Origin: Melitaea cinxia
Taxonomy: Eukaryota > Arthropoda > Insecta > Lepidoptera > Nymphalidae
Length of the DNA stretch: 64,000 nucleotides
Assembly: GCF_905220565.1 (NCBI RefSeq)
Contig: NC_059398.1
Span: forward strand, 5,851,177 to 5,915,176
Reading direction: 5' to 3'
The notes beneath the pieces are model-generated. The model saw only the letters and a list, made by a program, of their open reading frames with translations. It made no database searches and was not told where the DNA came from. Below are positions 10,525 through 20,885 of this stretch, one piece after another; position 1 is the stretch's first letter; every line of letters begins with the position of its first letter. Position numbers and translations under genes: made by a program.

Positions 10525-11762
10525 TAATTGTGTTTGCTAGCAAAAAAAAACCGACTATAATTACATCAACAAGTTACATCGACATTGTTGGATACGCAGA
10601 TGACAGTACGGTTGTTGAGAGATATCTGTGTAGCGCAAAAGACAACAGGGACGTTATACTTCCTCAGAGAGAGGCCATAGTAGAGCGAACGAACTCAATA
10701 CTAGGGCACGTAATTGCAACCTGGTCACGTTCAACGCCACCAAAATGCAGGCTTGTTTGTTCTCCGCCAAACGGAGTCCTTTCAACTTGACTCCCACTTT
10801 CCGTGGCACACCTGTCCCTGTGTCCTATATCCTCGACCACCTTGGCATAGAGTTGAGTTCTAATCTCAATGTTGGCAATTACATTGAGTCCAAAGCGCAA
10901 ACTGCGGCCAGAAAGCTTGGTATCTTAAATACGGTTAAGCGATATTTCACGCCTGGACAGCTTTTACCGCTGTATATAGCTCAAGTCCGATCGTGCATGG
11001 AATATTGCAGTTACTTGTGGGATGGCTCAGCGAAATATCAACTCGCTACACTGCACTCAGTCGAACGCAGAGCCAAGCGGCTAATCAGTAACGCCAGTTT
11101 GGTGGAAGCTTCACACTCTGGCTCATCGAAGAAAAGTTGCCAGTCTAACGGTCTTTTACATATTGTACTTTGGGGAGTGTGCTCTGGAGCTGCACGAGCT
11201 CATACCCCCATCTCCTTTCTTCCATTGGACTTACAGACGTACTGCAGGCTTCCATCCCTACCTGATTGATCTACCCATCATACGTACAAAGCGCTTCGAA
11301 TCGTCTTTTTTAACAGCCAAGGCGTGGAATTCCTGCCGGCGTCTGTATTTCCGAGTTCATACAACCCAAACATGCTTAAAGCGCAGTAAACAGGCTTCTT
11401 CTGGGCGAGCGAGCTCCATCTTCGATCTCGTCTCAGCTCTAGAGCTAGACTAGGGGTCAAGACTCAAGAGTAAGCTCATGACATAATTTAAAAAAAGACA
11501 AGTAATACAACGTAAGTAGCCGAAAAAAATTAACAAACGTACTAGTCGTCACTACGATTTTCGGCGGCTCCCCTCGATTTCTCTGGGATTTCATCATGAC
11601 ATCCTGGTTTCCTTAGTATGGTACTACCCTTGAAATATCTCTTTTCCAACAAAAAAAGATGTATCAAAATCGTTTCAAGAACGACGAAGTTATCCCCGAA
11701 CATACATAAAAAAAAGTATGCGGTCGAATTGAGTAACCTTCTCCTTTTTTGAAGTCGGTTAA
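10525..11762 (-). mobile_element. Short AACCGACTTC-type element split by a LINE
   Basis: The left end TAATTGTGTTTGCTAGC plus AAACCGACT runs to about 10570, and the sequence resumes at about 11497 (GACAAGTAATACAACGTA) and ends GAAGTCGGTTAA. The resumed part matches the short variant at 57775-58120. A jockey-type LINE fragment sits between, flanked by similar ACAAGTTA/ACAAGTAA bases. Confidence 0.65.
10572..11496 (+). pseudogene. Jockey-type LINE reverse transcriptase fragment
   Basis: Begins at the reverse transcriptase active-site region (DIVGYADDSTV, about 10577) and continues, after a frameshift near 10740, with CLFSAKRSPF, QVRSCMEYCSYLWDG and SVERRAKRLI, typical of the thumb region of jockey-clade ORF2. 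Further frameshifts near 11140 and 11330 lead through FFHWTYRRTAGFHP and RTKRFESSFL to the usual C-terminal block. It ends in a short A run at about 11488. The copy is 5'-truncated exactly at the catalytic motif and is dead. Confidence 0.8.
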
Positions 11763-11764
11763 GA

Positions 11765-12674
11765 ATTGGAGTTTTGTTTGTAATATTAAAATTAACACCT
11801 TTTTAACCGACTTCCAAAAAAGGAGGAGGTTCTCAAATCGACTGTATTTTTCTTTAATGTATGTTACATCAGAACTTTTGACCGGGTGGACCGATTACGA
11901 CAAAAATTTTTAATCGAAAGGTGGTGTGTGTCAATTGGTCCCATTTAAATTTATTTGAGATCTAACAACTACTTTTCGAGTTATATCTAATAATGGGTTT
12001 TTACTTGACGCTTTTTTCGTCGATCTACGTTGTATTATACCACATAACTGGGTGTACCGATTTTGATAATTCTTTTTTTGTTGGAAAGGAGATATCCCTA
12101 GTTTAGTACCATGATAAGGAAACCAGGATCTGATGATGGGATCCCAGAGAAATCGAGGGAAACTTTTGAAAATCCGCAATAACTTTTTACTGGGTGTACC
12201 AATTTTAATAATTTTTAATTTAATCGAAAGCTGATGTTTGCCATGTGGTCACATATAAATTTCATTGAGATCTGATAACTACTTTTTGAGTAATCTTTGA
12301 TAACGCGTAGTTACTTGACTATTTTTTCGTCGATCTACGTTGTATTACTTGTCGATGTAATTGAAGTCGGTTTTTTTTTCGTTTGCTTGCAAACACAATT
12401 ATTACTAAATGCATATGGATGTTTACACGGTAAACATACCAAAAATAACATTTTTTAGAATTGTTGTCTGTCTGTCTGTCTATTTGTTTCTGTCGGCTTA
12501 TCTCTGAAACGGCTGGACCGATTTTGACGGGATTTTCACTGGCAGATAGCTGATGTAGTAAGAAGTACCTTAGTCTATTTATATTTTAGAAATTTATTTA
12601 TTTTACAACTTTGCTAAGTGAACAATAATTGTTTTGTTACATTCCATGAGGACGAAGTCGCGGGCACAGTTAGT
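11765..12674 (+). mobile_element. Helitron-like element interrupted by another element
   Basis: The 5' part (TGTTTGTAATATTAAAAT, about 11774) and the 3' part from 12402 (TACTAAATGCATATGGATG, then TGTCTGTC repeats, GGCTGGACCGATTTTGACGG and GACGAAGTCGCGGGCACAG) are continuous in the intact relative at 42398-42718. The AACCGACTTC element at 11803-12401 splits it. The 3' end reads TTAG here instead of CTAG. Confidence 0.7.
11803..12401 (+). mobile_element. AACCGACTTC element, full length, inside a Helitron
   Basis: Same ends as the copy at 3719-4325, with GTTTGCTTGCAAAC as its 3' hairpin. The uninterrupted Helitron at 42398 gives the empty site (TTTTACTAAATGC), which places the insertion at a TA-containing target. 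Confidence 0.8.
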
Positions 12675-14554
12675 TATTAATATGGCGGAACCAAAAGATA
12701 TTCGGTAGCGTCGTATGGTAGTGAAAGTAACCAGCTGAAGATTTTTGGTTTTACCTCGTTAACCAAGCCCAGCTATGAAGTGTTCAATGAATAGACTAAA
12801 ACGCCTAGCGAAGGATGTTTTGACTTTAGGTATGTCGACTCTGAATATACGGTTTTTAGGAGGTGTTGGTCTTTGAAATGAATCGCTTTTTGGTGTAGTT
12901 TGACAGATGCGCTTAATATAGTAGAACTAGCAAGCATTAAGTACTTTGCAACCACTATATAGATTTATTATAGGCTTTTAGTGTATCTGAAAGGTTTTTT
13001 ATAGATGGCTTTGAGTACAGATCGCTGTGTTCATTCAATATTTATCATGAAAGTCGTGGCAGCACTTCCCCAGCAATTTGTGCAACATATTTAAGGACTG
13101 GCTGAATGCAAAATATAGTTTTAAATGTTGTTTGGTAAATTTCCTTCTCTAGGATTAAGAAAAATTCAACTATATAAAATTTTAGCTCATTTGTATTTAC
13201 CACATTAAAGAGGCAAATGATATAAAGACTTTCGAAATAACGAAAATAAATGATATTGTATAATTATGTCATACAATGATGTTAATTCTGACGATTGACT
13301 TGAGCTAATTTCTTATTCTTATAATAAAATTGAACAAAATTCCTATTTACTCACCCTGAACCTTGGTGTACGACTGTGGCATTTGAACAAATATTTACCT
13401 GCGTAATATTGTTATTTATATAAAACCAGTTTGTTTTTATGGTTACATTGATGTTTTATCAAAATATTGTGACGTATTCAAAGTATTATTAATATGAATG
13501 TATTATAAGATGCAAAGATTTTAGATCCTGTTTTTTATTTCTACTGAAAAGCACGTCAATGTTTTGCCGAAATGGGTTCAAGAACCAACAATTCGCTCCA
13601 TCATCGGTGCGACTTAAAAAAATATACATAGATAAAGTTAACGTGAATAAACTTAAAAACTTACTTTTTCCAAACTAGTACTTTTTAACATTTCAAATTC
13701 ATAAAACGAGTAATTGATGAAAGTGGAGCATATTGCAAAAAATATTGTCTTTATTGTTTTAAGAAACGCCAAAATCTTGAAATATATTTTTGACAGTTTC
13801 GTTGTGACTCCTTCCTTAATATTGTCAAGCTTAAAAATATTCCAAACATTGACATAAATGTAATTTGTTTATGGATTAACAGCGACCGATCATAGGTATT
13901 AATTACATAAACAACAATTTATACCGAAACGGAAAGGACGTATAGGTTACGTAATGCTTATAAGTTTTGATTATTTATTTTGATATTTGGATATTTTTAT
14001 TTTAATATTCCTTCTTTTAATTAAGTATAATAGTTGAATAGATGTGAGATAATATTTATTCAATTCTAGTGTTTTGTTTGTATGGTTATCTTATTATGGT
14101 TGATTTAATAATTATTTGTTGTGTCATTAAACATATTCTTTTTTAAATGTTGTTTTCTAAACTATTAACAGAAGATACAGAAACGCAACGCTAAACTTAG
14201 GCTGGTGACACTTTATAGCTTTCTTTGTATCTCTTCGTTATTATATGTTTGTAAATCAAGCTTAACAACATTAGTAACAAGAATACTAATATTTAAAACT
14301 TGGACTTGTGTTCTGTTCCTTTAGTCACTTTCGTCCTGTGTTTCGAAGTGTGTTCTTAAATACAGAGATTAAAAAATAATGCTTAGCCTCGAGTTGCTAA
14401 ACAAATTTAATTTAATGACAGATAATTTGGTTTCCGTTTACGTCTATCTTCAGTCTCAAGTCTCTACTATACAAAAGTCTTAAAAACATCCAATATTTTC
14501 ATAATCGCTATTCTTTACTACTGTCTGTTTCCCTTTATGTACATATTGCTTTAT
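12675..14554. other. Intergenic, no gene recognised
   Basis: Mostly AT-rich DNA. The part at 12690-12960 is less AT-rich and opens a 60-codon frame on the minus strand, but I found no motif or splice-site support. No known repeat family recognised between 13000 and 14500. Confidence 0.4.
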
Positions 14555-14945
14555 GTCGTGTGGTGTCGGCCGAGTAGAATAGCACCACCCCCTTTCTTCT
14601 CATGAGGGTCGTGAAAGGCGATTGATGGATAAACCTGGCTCAAAATCATCAGGGTCCTGGAGAAGGAAAACTTCATTTAAAACCCGTAATGGAGTCTCCG
14701 TCAAGCATTCGTGGCATAGCTCTAAATTGCAAAAGACTCCTGCAGCCGAACTGGCTGCACACGTATCGACTCGTCGTTCCTGTGGGCCTAGCCAGTGAGA
14801 TCGAGAGGGTGGCGCAGAGCTTAGGCAACTCTGCGTTTTCCTGAAGAGTGTCCTAGGCGACACAGTGTCTGTCTGACACTGTCTAAATCGTCTGCAATAG
14901 ACGGGCAGAGGCCAATGATGATGGTGATGATGATGACATATTGCT
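14555..14945 (+). mobile_element. LINE/SINE 3' end with GATGAT tail
   Basis: Begins GTGTGGTGTCGGCCGAGTAG, passes GAGGGTCGTGAAAGGCGATT and CCTAGCCAGTGAGATCGAG, and ends in a run of (GAT)n/(GATGGT)n. I know this arrangement as a common lepidopteran interspersed repeat. The open frame on its opposite strand is incidental. Confidence 0.65.
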
Positions 14946-15260
14946 TTGTACACCTGATTTGTGCATATGATCTTGTTCATTATGCAATTCTTTGTATAAA
15001 ATCATAATTATCAAGAAAATAGTGTTAGATAGATTATTACACCACCACAACATCTATACATCAAAAAAGATAAGAGCTACTTCTTTTTGTATGTTAGCAG
15101 GTGAAATGGTCTAGGTTCGAATTCCATCTCATAACAGGTAATTGAATGTATGCGGCCACTTGTCATTTCAAAGTGTAAGTCCCTTGAATCGAAAAAAAGT
15201 AATTCAAATCATTACGAGATATCGATTTGATATAAGTTGGTACCTTATTTGATAATAAGC

Positions 15261-15274
15261 GATCAGTGAGTATT
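15261..15274 (+). repeat. Target-site duplication, left copy
   Basis: GATCAGTGAGTATT, identical to 20294-20307 on the other side of LINE copy 2. Confidence 0.9.
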
Positions 15275-18200
15275 TTTTTTTTTTTTTTTTTTTATTTAAA
15301 TTTTAACATCCATAGGCTCTTGAGTGCCCATGCCTTTTTTTACTTAAATTTTAATTTTCAAGTATTGAGGCGTATTATTTTCAACATTGCAGTGTTCGTA
15401 GTGAGTCCAAAACCGACCGTGAGAGATATATATAATTATATAATAATAATAATTAAAATAATTATTAGAATTAAATTAAATAACAATAACTAGAATAATC
15501 ACTTACGACTATGGTTTTTTTTTTTTTTTTTTTTTTTTCTACATGCTCCATTAATTTTATAATGCACTACATGCTTTATAATTTACATTGTGTGACTTAC
15601 ATTGTTAATTTACCGCATTGTCGACGGCCACTCTCATTTTTCTAAACCAGCGCCCGCCGCCAGTTTCGCGAGCACATCCTCAATAACATTCGCATCCCTA
15701 TTATGGATCGCCATTTTGAGGCTGTGCTCGAGAATTTGCCTACGGTTAGCCTCCACCGCCCTTCTGACGAAGTAGCCAATTGCGTCGTCCTTGTCGTCGG
15801 TGTAATAGACACAGGTGTTAGTGTGTCTAGTCACCGCGACCACCGCGTGCGAGACACTATCATGGATTCGAAGCCTCTCCGCCCTCGTCTGGATAACAAT
15901 GACGTTTTCACTCGTCTGTCCCTGCGCCTCATGAATGGTCAGGATTTTCGACCCCTCCCCAGCTCCGTATCCCCGACCTATCAACGCCTTCTTCTCCTCT
16001 TGCGTGAAAGTCAGGTACAGGGTCCGGTCCTGTTCTGCTGGTATTCGTGAGTCGGTGAATCCTTCCATGCGCAACGAGTGGATGATCGGGCTCGAGCTGT
16101 AGATCCCGTCGTACACCTCACTGATGGCGAAAGCAACGTCTTTTGGGTTTCGATGCGTACAGGACAGCTCGCATGAGATACCTACTGTCAGGTAAGGTCT
16201 GCTGTACCGCATCTCGAACAGGTTTTCCCTGTCGATGTACGGCAGCTGGTTTACGTCTCCGATGAGGACCACCTCTTCTGCTGCCGATAGTCGGGCAGCC
16301 ATGACTATGGCTCCGAAATGGTTCATAAGGGCTTCGTCTACCGTTAATCGGCTTATCTTAACGCCCTCACGAAAACCATTTGCCAGTATGGACGCCATTG
16401 TGCGCACCTTCGTTTTGGCCTTATTGCCATAGCGGTGCTCCAACTTCTCTTTAAGATCTTTCGCTGCCTCGATCGTGGTTGTGACTACGACTTCGCCGTC
16501 CTCATCGAAGTTCCCGACTATGTGAGTTGTCTTGCCGCATCCGGGTACCCCGTTTGTCCATCTCAGTTGCGGTAGCCTCCAAGCCCCGAAAGCGCCTTCG
16601 GCGTCCGGGTCACTCATGATGGTTTTAGCCATCCCGAGCACCCTATCACCCAGCATCACTCTCGTGCACTTGGCCACCACCACCAACGGGTCCCCTTTCG
16701 GTGTGTGAAAGGTCTGAATCTCGTCGTTCTGTCCCTCGTCCTCGACTGCGTCCACGAAACCTGACGTGATGTTGTATGCAGCCATATATCTTCCCGACAT
16801 GTTGCCCTTGAGGACTTGCCGGGTGTCGTTATTATAAATGGCTGCTTCGGCTTCTTCGAGTTCCACCTCCAGCAACTTTTCATGGTTGTACTGGTAGGTC
16901 TGCATGATTTTCTTGCATATGGCCAGGCTTACCTCGCGGTTAGCATTTGTTATGGCCAGGAACTCGATCAGCGCATTTTCCGCATGCTGTAGTGGTGTGG
17001 ATGCTGGTCGAAGTCTGGGTGGTGTTACTTGCCCCATGTCGGCCCTCGTTCGAGTGGCTGATGGTGCTTGAGAGTACCTCGGACTTTCGTCCTTGGTAAA
17101 TCTGCTTATTGCTTTCATTTGCAGCTCACTCGTTTCCGCCAATTTTGGGGAAAGGTGGGACAGTCGTTTACCTCTTTTGGGGGAGATGGTAGCCTGGACG
17201 AACTTTGCTATCGCCATCAGTCGGGGCTTCGCCTTTTGAGTATTATCTTCGGGGTCGCGTCGTCCCTCCATTTTCTTTTTCGCCTCAGCCTTTTGTTGCA
17301 GTCGCTCCGAGCCACTGAGAGCAGTCTCCTCGAGAGTCGGCCATGCAGGGGGTGAAAGTGGTTGTGATCTGGGCTTTAAGTAGCCCAGATTCTCCCCCCT
17401 GTCCTCATAGGCTATGATTTGGTGGTGTCTTGACGCTAGTAGGCAGCCGTATCTATCCGATACGCCACCTCTATCGTAACCAACTCTCATAGAGTCCACG
17501 CTGATTTTTCCAGGGACACCCCCGGAGGATTCACCCAGCTGTTGCAGCCACGAGCTGGCCTGCGCAAAGGCTGACTTCTCCCCCCACTCGAATAGCACTA
17601 TCGCTTTATTGTGCAATTGCACCAGACGGCAGGTAGAGTCGTCCCCGTATTTTTGCGCAAGCGTATCGATCTTTGATTTTTTTACGCTTGTTTTTTCTGT
17701 GCTACCTTTTAACAGCAGGGCGAGCCCCGGGGAAACCACCAGTCGATCCCGCCCCTCGAAGCGACAGAAACTTACTCCCAATCTCTCCGCTTCATTGTCC
17801 ATGAAGAGGGCTATGCATTTGGTGCTTATGCCCACTTCTCCGCTACGGTTGCCTTCTCCAAGTAGGGACTCTATCGTCTTGCTCGGAGCAGGTGATTCCG
17901 GAGGTGCGTTTTGATTGGCCCTCCTCTGTATAATCTTCAGCAGAGGAGACCGGATGGTCTGGGCGATGTGGCCCAGCAGCGTTCGGGGTTGTGGGCACTG
18001 AATGGTAGGCACGGTAGTCGACCGATCTGTTTGTTGTGTTTGTGTATGTGTAATTGCATTTGTATTTGCGGTGATTGTGTGTGTGGTCTGTGGTACGGAT
18101 GTCACAGCTAGAGGTAGAGCGGTTGAGCCATTTCTTTTGGCAGCCCTTGATGCGGCGCTTCTTGCGAATGCGAGGAAGACAGCCCTTTCGGCATCATTCT

Positions 18201-20293
18201 CCATGATGGTGTGGAGCGAAGATTGCTCTAGTCCCTTCTGGAGTTTTATTTCCAAATCCAGTCTCTCTTTGCTAAATCTCGGGCATTCCAATATGATATG
18301 TAGAATCGTCTCCTCGCAATCTGGATCGCAAATACATGAAGGATCGTCTCGGAGGTGGAATCTGTGAAGATACGCCGCAAATCCTCCGTGGCCGGTCAGA
18401 ATCTGTGTGTCGACAGGTGTTAGCGCCGATTTCCTTACCAGTTTGCAAGCGGTCTTTGCATCTGGTAGGAATATTTTCGTAACCGATCCAGTTTCTGAAG
18501 AATTGTATCTATCCTGCCACAACCTGACGGTCTCTTCCCGTATCAGCCGTCTGACGTACGATATAGGTACTTTATCGTAGTCAGGGGCTGTTTTCTTAGT
18601 AAGAGCCGCCTTTTTGGCCAATTCGTCCGCTCTTTCATTGCCCGGTGTTCCCACGTGAGCCTTCAACCAAAAGAACCGCACTGTCCTATTTTCCTCATGG
18701 ATCTGCCTGATGCAACTCTTCATCTCAATGGCCAGAGGGTGAGTTGCCGAAGGACTCCTAAGTAGATCGAGTGACGATCTAGAGTCGCTCAAGATGTTAA
18801 TAGAGCCCTCCTTCGACTTTCTTGCCATGTCCACAGCTCGAAAGAGTGCGTACATCTCCGATTGGAAGACGGTATTGTGCGGTTCTAGCCGGAATGTGGA
18901 GTATCTGAGTTCCCTACTTTTGTCCCACCAGGTTAGGGCAGCTCCTACTCTGCCCTCGATTTTGCTACCATCAGTGTAGATGAGTGAGCCGACGATGTGG
19001 TGTTTTTCCATGTCTTCGGGATTCAGACTCTCCAAGCGCTCGTACTCGGTTGTCATGAGTAGAGATGGATGGGGATTTTGCATCGGGCCCACCTTGCGCT
19101 CCAGCTCTCTACCTGGCGGAAGAAAGTCCACGCAGTGACCTTTCTTGGTCTTGAAAAGTATGGCCGCTTCTCGGATCCGAAGGTCAAGGGGGAGTAAGCC
19201 TGATAGGATGAGTGCCGATGTTAGAGACACCGTTCTATACGCTTTGCAGATCTTCTGCGCAAAGCCTCTCTGCAGTGAGTCTAGTTGTTTTCTAATGGAC
19301 AACTTCTGTGCTGCTGTAGACCACGCGCTTGCCGCATACAGGACGATGGGCTCTATCACCGCCACGTATATGGTCCGTACTATCTCTCCGTTTAGACCCC
19401 AAGACACCTTTGCCGCGCGCGCTAAATGTTTATATATGTTCGCCGCTTTCTTACACACAGCGGACGCGTGCGCATTAAATGTGAGCTTAGAGTCCAAAAT
19501 GAGCCCCAGCAGTTTTATTTCTTCTACAAGCCTCAGGCGAGTGCCGGACATATGGACTATGGGGATGTCATATTTGAGCTTCTTGGTCATGACCATCGCA
19601 TTGGTTTTATGTGGTGCGAAGCTCAATTTATTGCGTTTACCCCAGTCTTGTACGGCAGCTAGGGTGGATTCGGCCGAGGCTTGCAGGTTGCTGGTTTTCT
19701 GGCTCGAGAAAACGAGGACCACATCATCCGCAAAGGCTTGGCAGTACACTCCCATACCGTGTACCTCCCTAAGGAGCGAGTCTAGGATAATATTCCAGAA
19801 AGTCGGTCCACCTATGGATCCCTGGACACAACCTTTCGTCGTTTCCTTCTCGCAGGTTGCTCTGGCATAGTTTACTATGACCCTTCGGTCCTTTAGATAT
19901 GAAACGACCATGGCATAGAGGTTCTTCGGGCAATGTTTCTCTATCAGCTGTTTTTTTAGAGCTGGCCACCATGCATTGTCGAAAGCGCCCTCTATATCGA
20001 GCGATACCAGAAGCACTATCTTTTTTAGTTTAATTTCCCTCCTGATATGCCCAACTAGATCGTAGAGGGCTTCCTCCGTTCCCCTTTGTGGCATGAATCC
20101 ATACTGGCCATGGTGCAGCGTAGGGAAGAGCCTCCACTGAAGCCTGCCTATTAACAGCTTCTCGAGTGTCTTTCCGAGAATCGACAGGAGTCCAATAGGT
20201 CTGTAGGACTTCGGTTGGGTGTAATCTTCTTTAGCTGGTTTGCGGAGAATGCATACATGAGCGACCTTCCACTGTTTTGGGAAGTGGGACAGT
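15275..20293 (-). mobile_element. R1-like LINE with SF1 helicase (copy 2), 5'-truncated in the RT domain
   Basis: The element reads right to left: the RT region at 20293, the stop codon at 15634, an internal poly(A) (poly-T at about 15514-15538), ~220 bases, a stem-loop (15311-15332) and the terminal poly(A) (poly-T at about 15272-15292). A perfect 14-bp duplication GATCAGTGAGTATT flanks it. It was therefore inserted by target-primed reverse transcription and truncated inside the reverse transcriptase domain. ORF1, the endonuclease and the start of the RT are missing, so this copy cannot move by itself. RNase H and the C-terminal cysteine/histidine motif point to the R1 side of the non-LTR tree. 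Confidence 0.9.
15634..20292 (-). CDS. LINE ORF2: reverse transcriptase - RNase H - helicase fusion protein
   Basis: One uninterrupted frame of 1552 codons; it is open right up to the 5' truncation at 20292, and the first ATG is at 20094. Counting from that ATG: RT with the catalytic FADD at 121-124 and upstream QGSIGGPTFWN at 91-101; RNase H at about 367-497 with YTDGS, SEMYAL, LSDSRSS and KAHVGTPGNERADELA; a Cys/His motif (C589, C593, H599, C604); an uncharacterised stretch of about 400 residues (610-1020); then an SF1 helicase at about 1175-1450 with motif I GVPGCGKTT (1182-1190), II VDEA, III LIGDVNQLP, V TIHEAQGQT and VI VTRHTNTCVYY. The RT and RNase H make cDNA during retrotransposition; the helicase matches those of tobamovirus-like/alphavirus-like RNA viruses. 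No stop or frameshift occurs, so the insertion is recent or the frame was conserved. It is a domain capture rather than a host gene. Confidence 0.92.
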   Translation of the reverse strand: MSHFPKQWKVAHVCILRKPAKEDYTQPKSYRPIGLLSILGKTLEKLLIGRLQWRLFPTLHHGQYGFMPQRGTEEALYDLVGHIRREIKLKKIVLLVSLDIEGAFDNAWWPALKKQLIEKHCPKNLYAMVVSYLKDRRVIVNYARATCEKETTKGCVQGSIGGPTFWNIILDSLLREVHGMGVYCQAFADDVVLVFSSQKTSNLQASAESTLAAVQDWGKRNKLSFAPHKTNAMVMTKKLKYDIPIVHMSGTRLRLVEEIKLLGLILDSKLTFNAHASAVCKKAANIYKHLARAAKVSWGLNGEIVRTIYVAVIEPIVLYAASAWSTAAQKLSIRKQLDSLQRGFAQKICKAYRTVSLTSALILSGLLPLDLRIREAAILFKTKKGHCVDFLPPGRELERKVGPMQNPHPSLLMTTEYERLESLNPEDMEKHHIVGSLIYTDGSKIEGRVGAALTWWDKSRELRYSTFRLEPHNTVFQSEMYALFRAVDMARKSKEGSINILSDSRSSLDLLRSPSATHPLAIEMKSCIRQIHEENRTVRFFWLKAHVGTPGNERADELAKKAALTKKTAPDYDKVPISYVRRLIREETVRLWQDRYNSSETGSVTKIFLPDAKTACKLVRKSALTPVDTQILTGHGGFAAYLHRFHLRDDPSCICDPDCEETILHIILECPRFSKERLDLEIKLQKGLEQSSLHTIMENDAERAVFLAFARSAASRAAKRNGSTALPLAVTSVPQTTHTITANTNAITHTQTQQTDRSTTVPTIQCPQPRTLLGHIAQTIRSPLLKIIQRRANQNAPPESPAPSKTIESLLGEGNRSGEVGISTKCIALFMDNEAERLGVSFCRFEGRDRLVVSPGLALLLKGSTEKTSVKKSKIDTLAQKYGDDSTCRLVQLHNKAIVLFEWGEKSAFAQASSWLQQLGESSGGVPGKISVDSMRVGYDRGGVSDRYGCLLASRHHQIIAYEDRGENLGYLKPRSQPLSPPAWPTLEETALSGSERLQQKAEAKKKMEGRRDPEDNTQKAKPRLMAIAKFVQATISPKRGKRLSHLSPKLAETSELQMKAISRFTKDESPRYSQAPSATRTRADMGQVTPPRLRPASTPLQHAENALIEFLAITNANREVSLAICKKIMQTYQYNHEKLLEVELEEAEAAIYNNDTRQVLKGNMSGRYMAAYNITSGFVDAVEDEGQNDEIQTFHTPKGDPLVVVAKCTRVMLGDRVLGMAKTIMSDPDAEGAFGAWRLPQLRWTNGVPGCGKTTHIVGNFDEDGEVVVTTTIEAAKDLKEKLEHRYGNKAKTKVRTMASILANGFREGVKISRLTVDEALMNHFGAIVMAARLSAAEEVVLIGDVNQLPYIDRENLFEMRYSRPYLTVGISCELSCTHRNPKDVAFAISEVYDGIYSSSPIIHSLRMEGFTDSRIPAEQDRTLYLTFTQEEKKALIGRGYGAGEGSKILTIHEAQGQTSENVIVIQTRAERLRIHDSVSHAVVAVTRHTNTCVYYTDDKDDAIGYFVRRAVEANRRQILEHSLKMAIHNRDANVIEDVLAKLAAGAGLEK

Positions 20294-20307
20294 GATCAGT
20301 GAGTATT
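20294..20307 (+). repeat. Target-site duplication, right copy
   Basis: GATCAGTGAGTATT, the partner of 15261-15274. Confidence 0.9.
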
Positions 20308-20604
20308 ACAATTACTCATTTTTTGAATATTTTGATGAATAAAAAAAAAATCGTTATCGTTTTCTTCTTATTACAAAACAATTTGTAGTAATCACAAAAC
20401 AATGAGACTCAATTAAGTTGTAACGTATTCTATTTTGACTATATTATTCTTGGAAATATATTTTAAGAGGTTTCAAACAAAGATGAAGGTTCCCAAATCG
20501 ACTGTATTTTTGTGTGTATTAATATATTAAATTTAACTATAACTTTTGAGTACTTGTCATGTGGTCATTTTTAAATTTGAGCAATATCTGAAGAATATTT
20601 TCTT

Positions 20605-20885
20605 TTTTTTGTGTCGCTAGGTTGGCAAACAAGCGTACGGCTTACCTGATGGTAAGCGATTACCGTAGCTTATAGACACCTGCAACACCAGAAGAATCGC
20701 AAGCGCATTGCCGAACCAATCCCCAATCCCCCCAGGAGCTCTGGTCACCTTACTCACCAACAGGAACACAATACTGCTTGAAAACAGTATTATTTTGCTG
20801 TGATCTTCTGTAAGGTCGAGGAACTACCCCAGTCGGGCTGCTCCATATTTTGAGCAGGAAATTCCTGCTGTGCCCTACCTCAGTT
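20605..20885 (-). mobile_element. Interspersed repeat family B (minus orientation)
   Basis: Shares blocks GGCAAACAAGCGTACGGCTT, CCCCAGGAGCTCTGGTCACC and CTACCCCAGTCGGGCTGCTCC with copies at 25556-25817, 28307-28600, 28975-29075, 48184-48440 and 59660-59898. In plus orientation the family ends in poly(A) after GTTTGCCGACCTA, so it is a retroposon (SINE or LINE 3' end). Confidence 0.75.

Noticed and set aside
14600..14980. 126-codon minus-strand frame with a poly-His start
   Set aside because: It lies on the opposite strand of a (GAT)n-tailed retroposon; the His run comes from the ATGATG tail.
15293..15513. 3' transduction of genomic sequence by LINE copy 2 (two poly(A) tracts)
   Set aside because: Copy 1 has the same two poly(A) tracts and the same terminal stem-loop, so the segment is part of the element.
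15703..19870. Open frames on the plus strand between 15.7 and 19.9 kb
   Set aside because: They are shadows of the long minus-strand LINE frame and show no motifs of their own.
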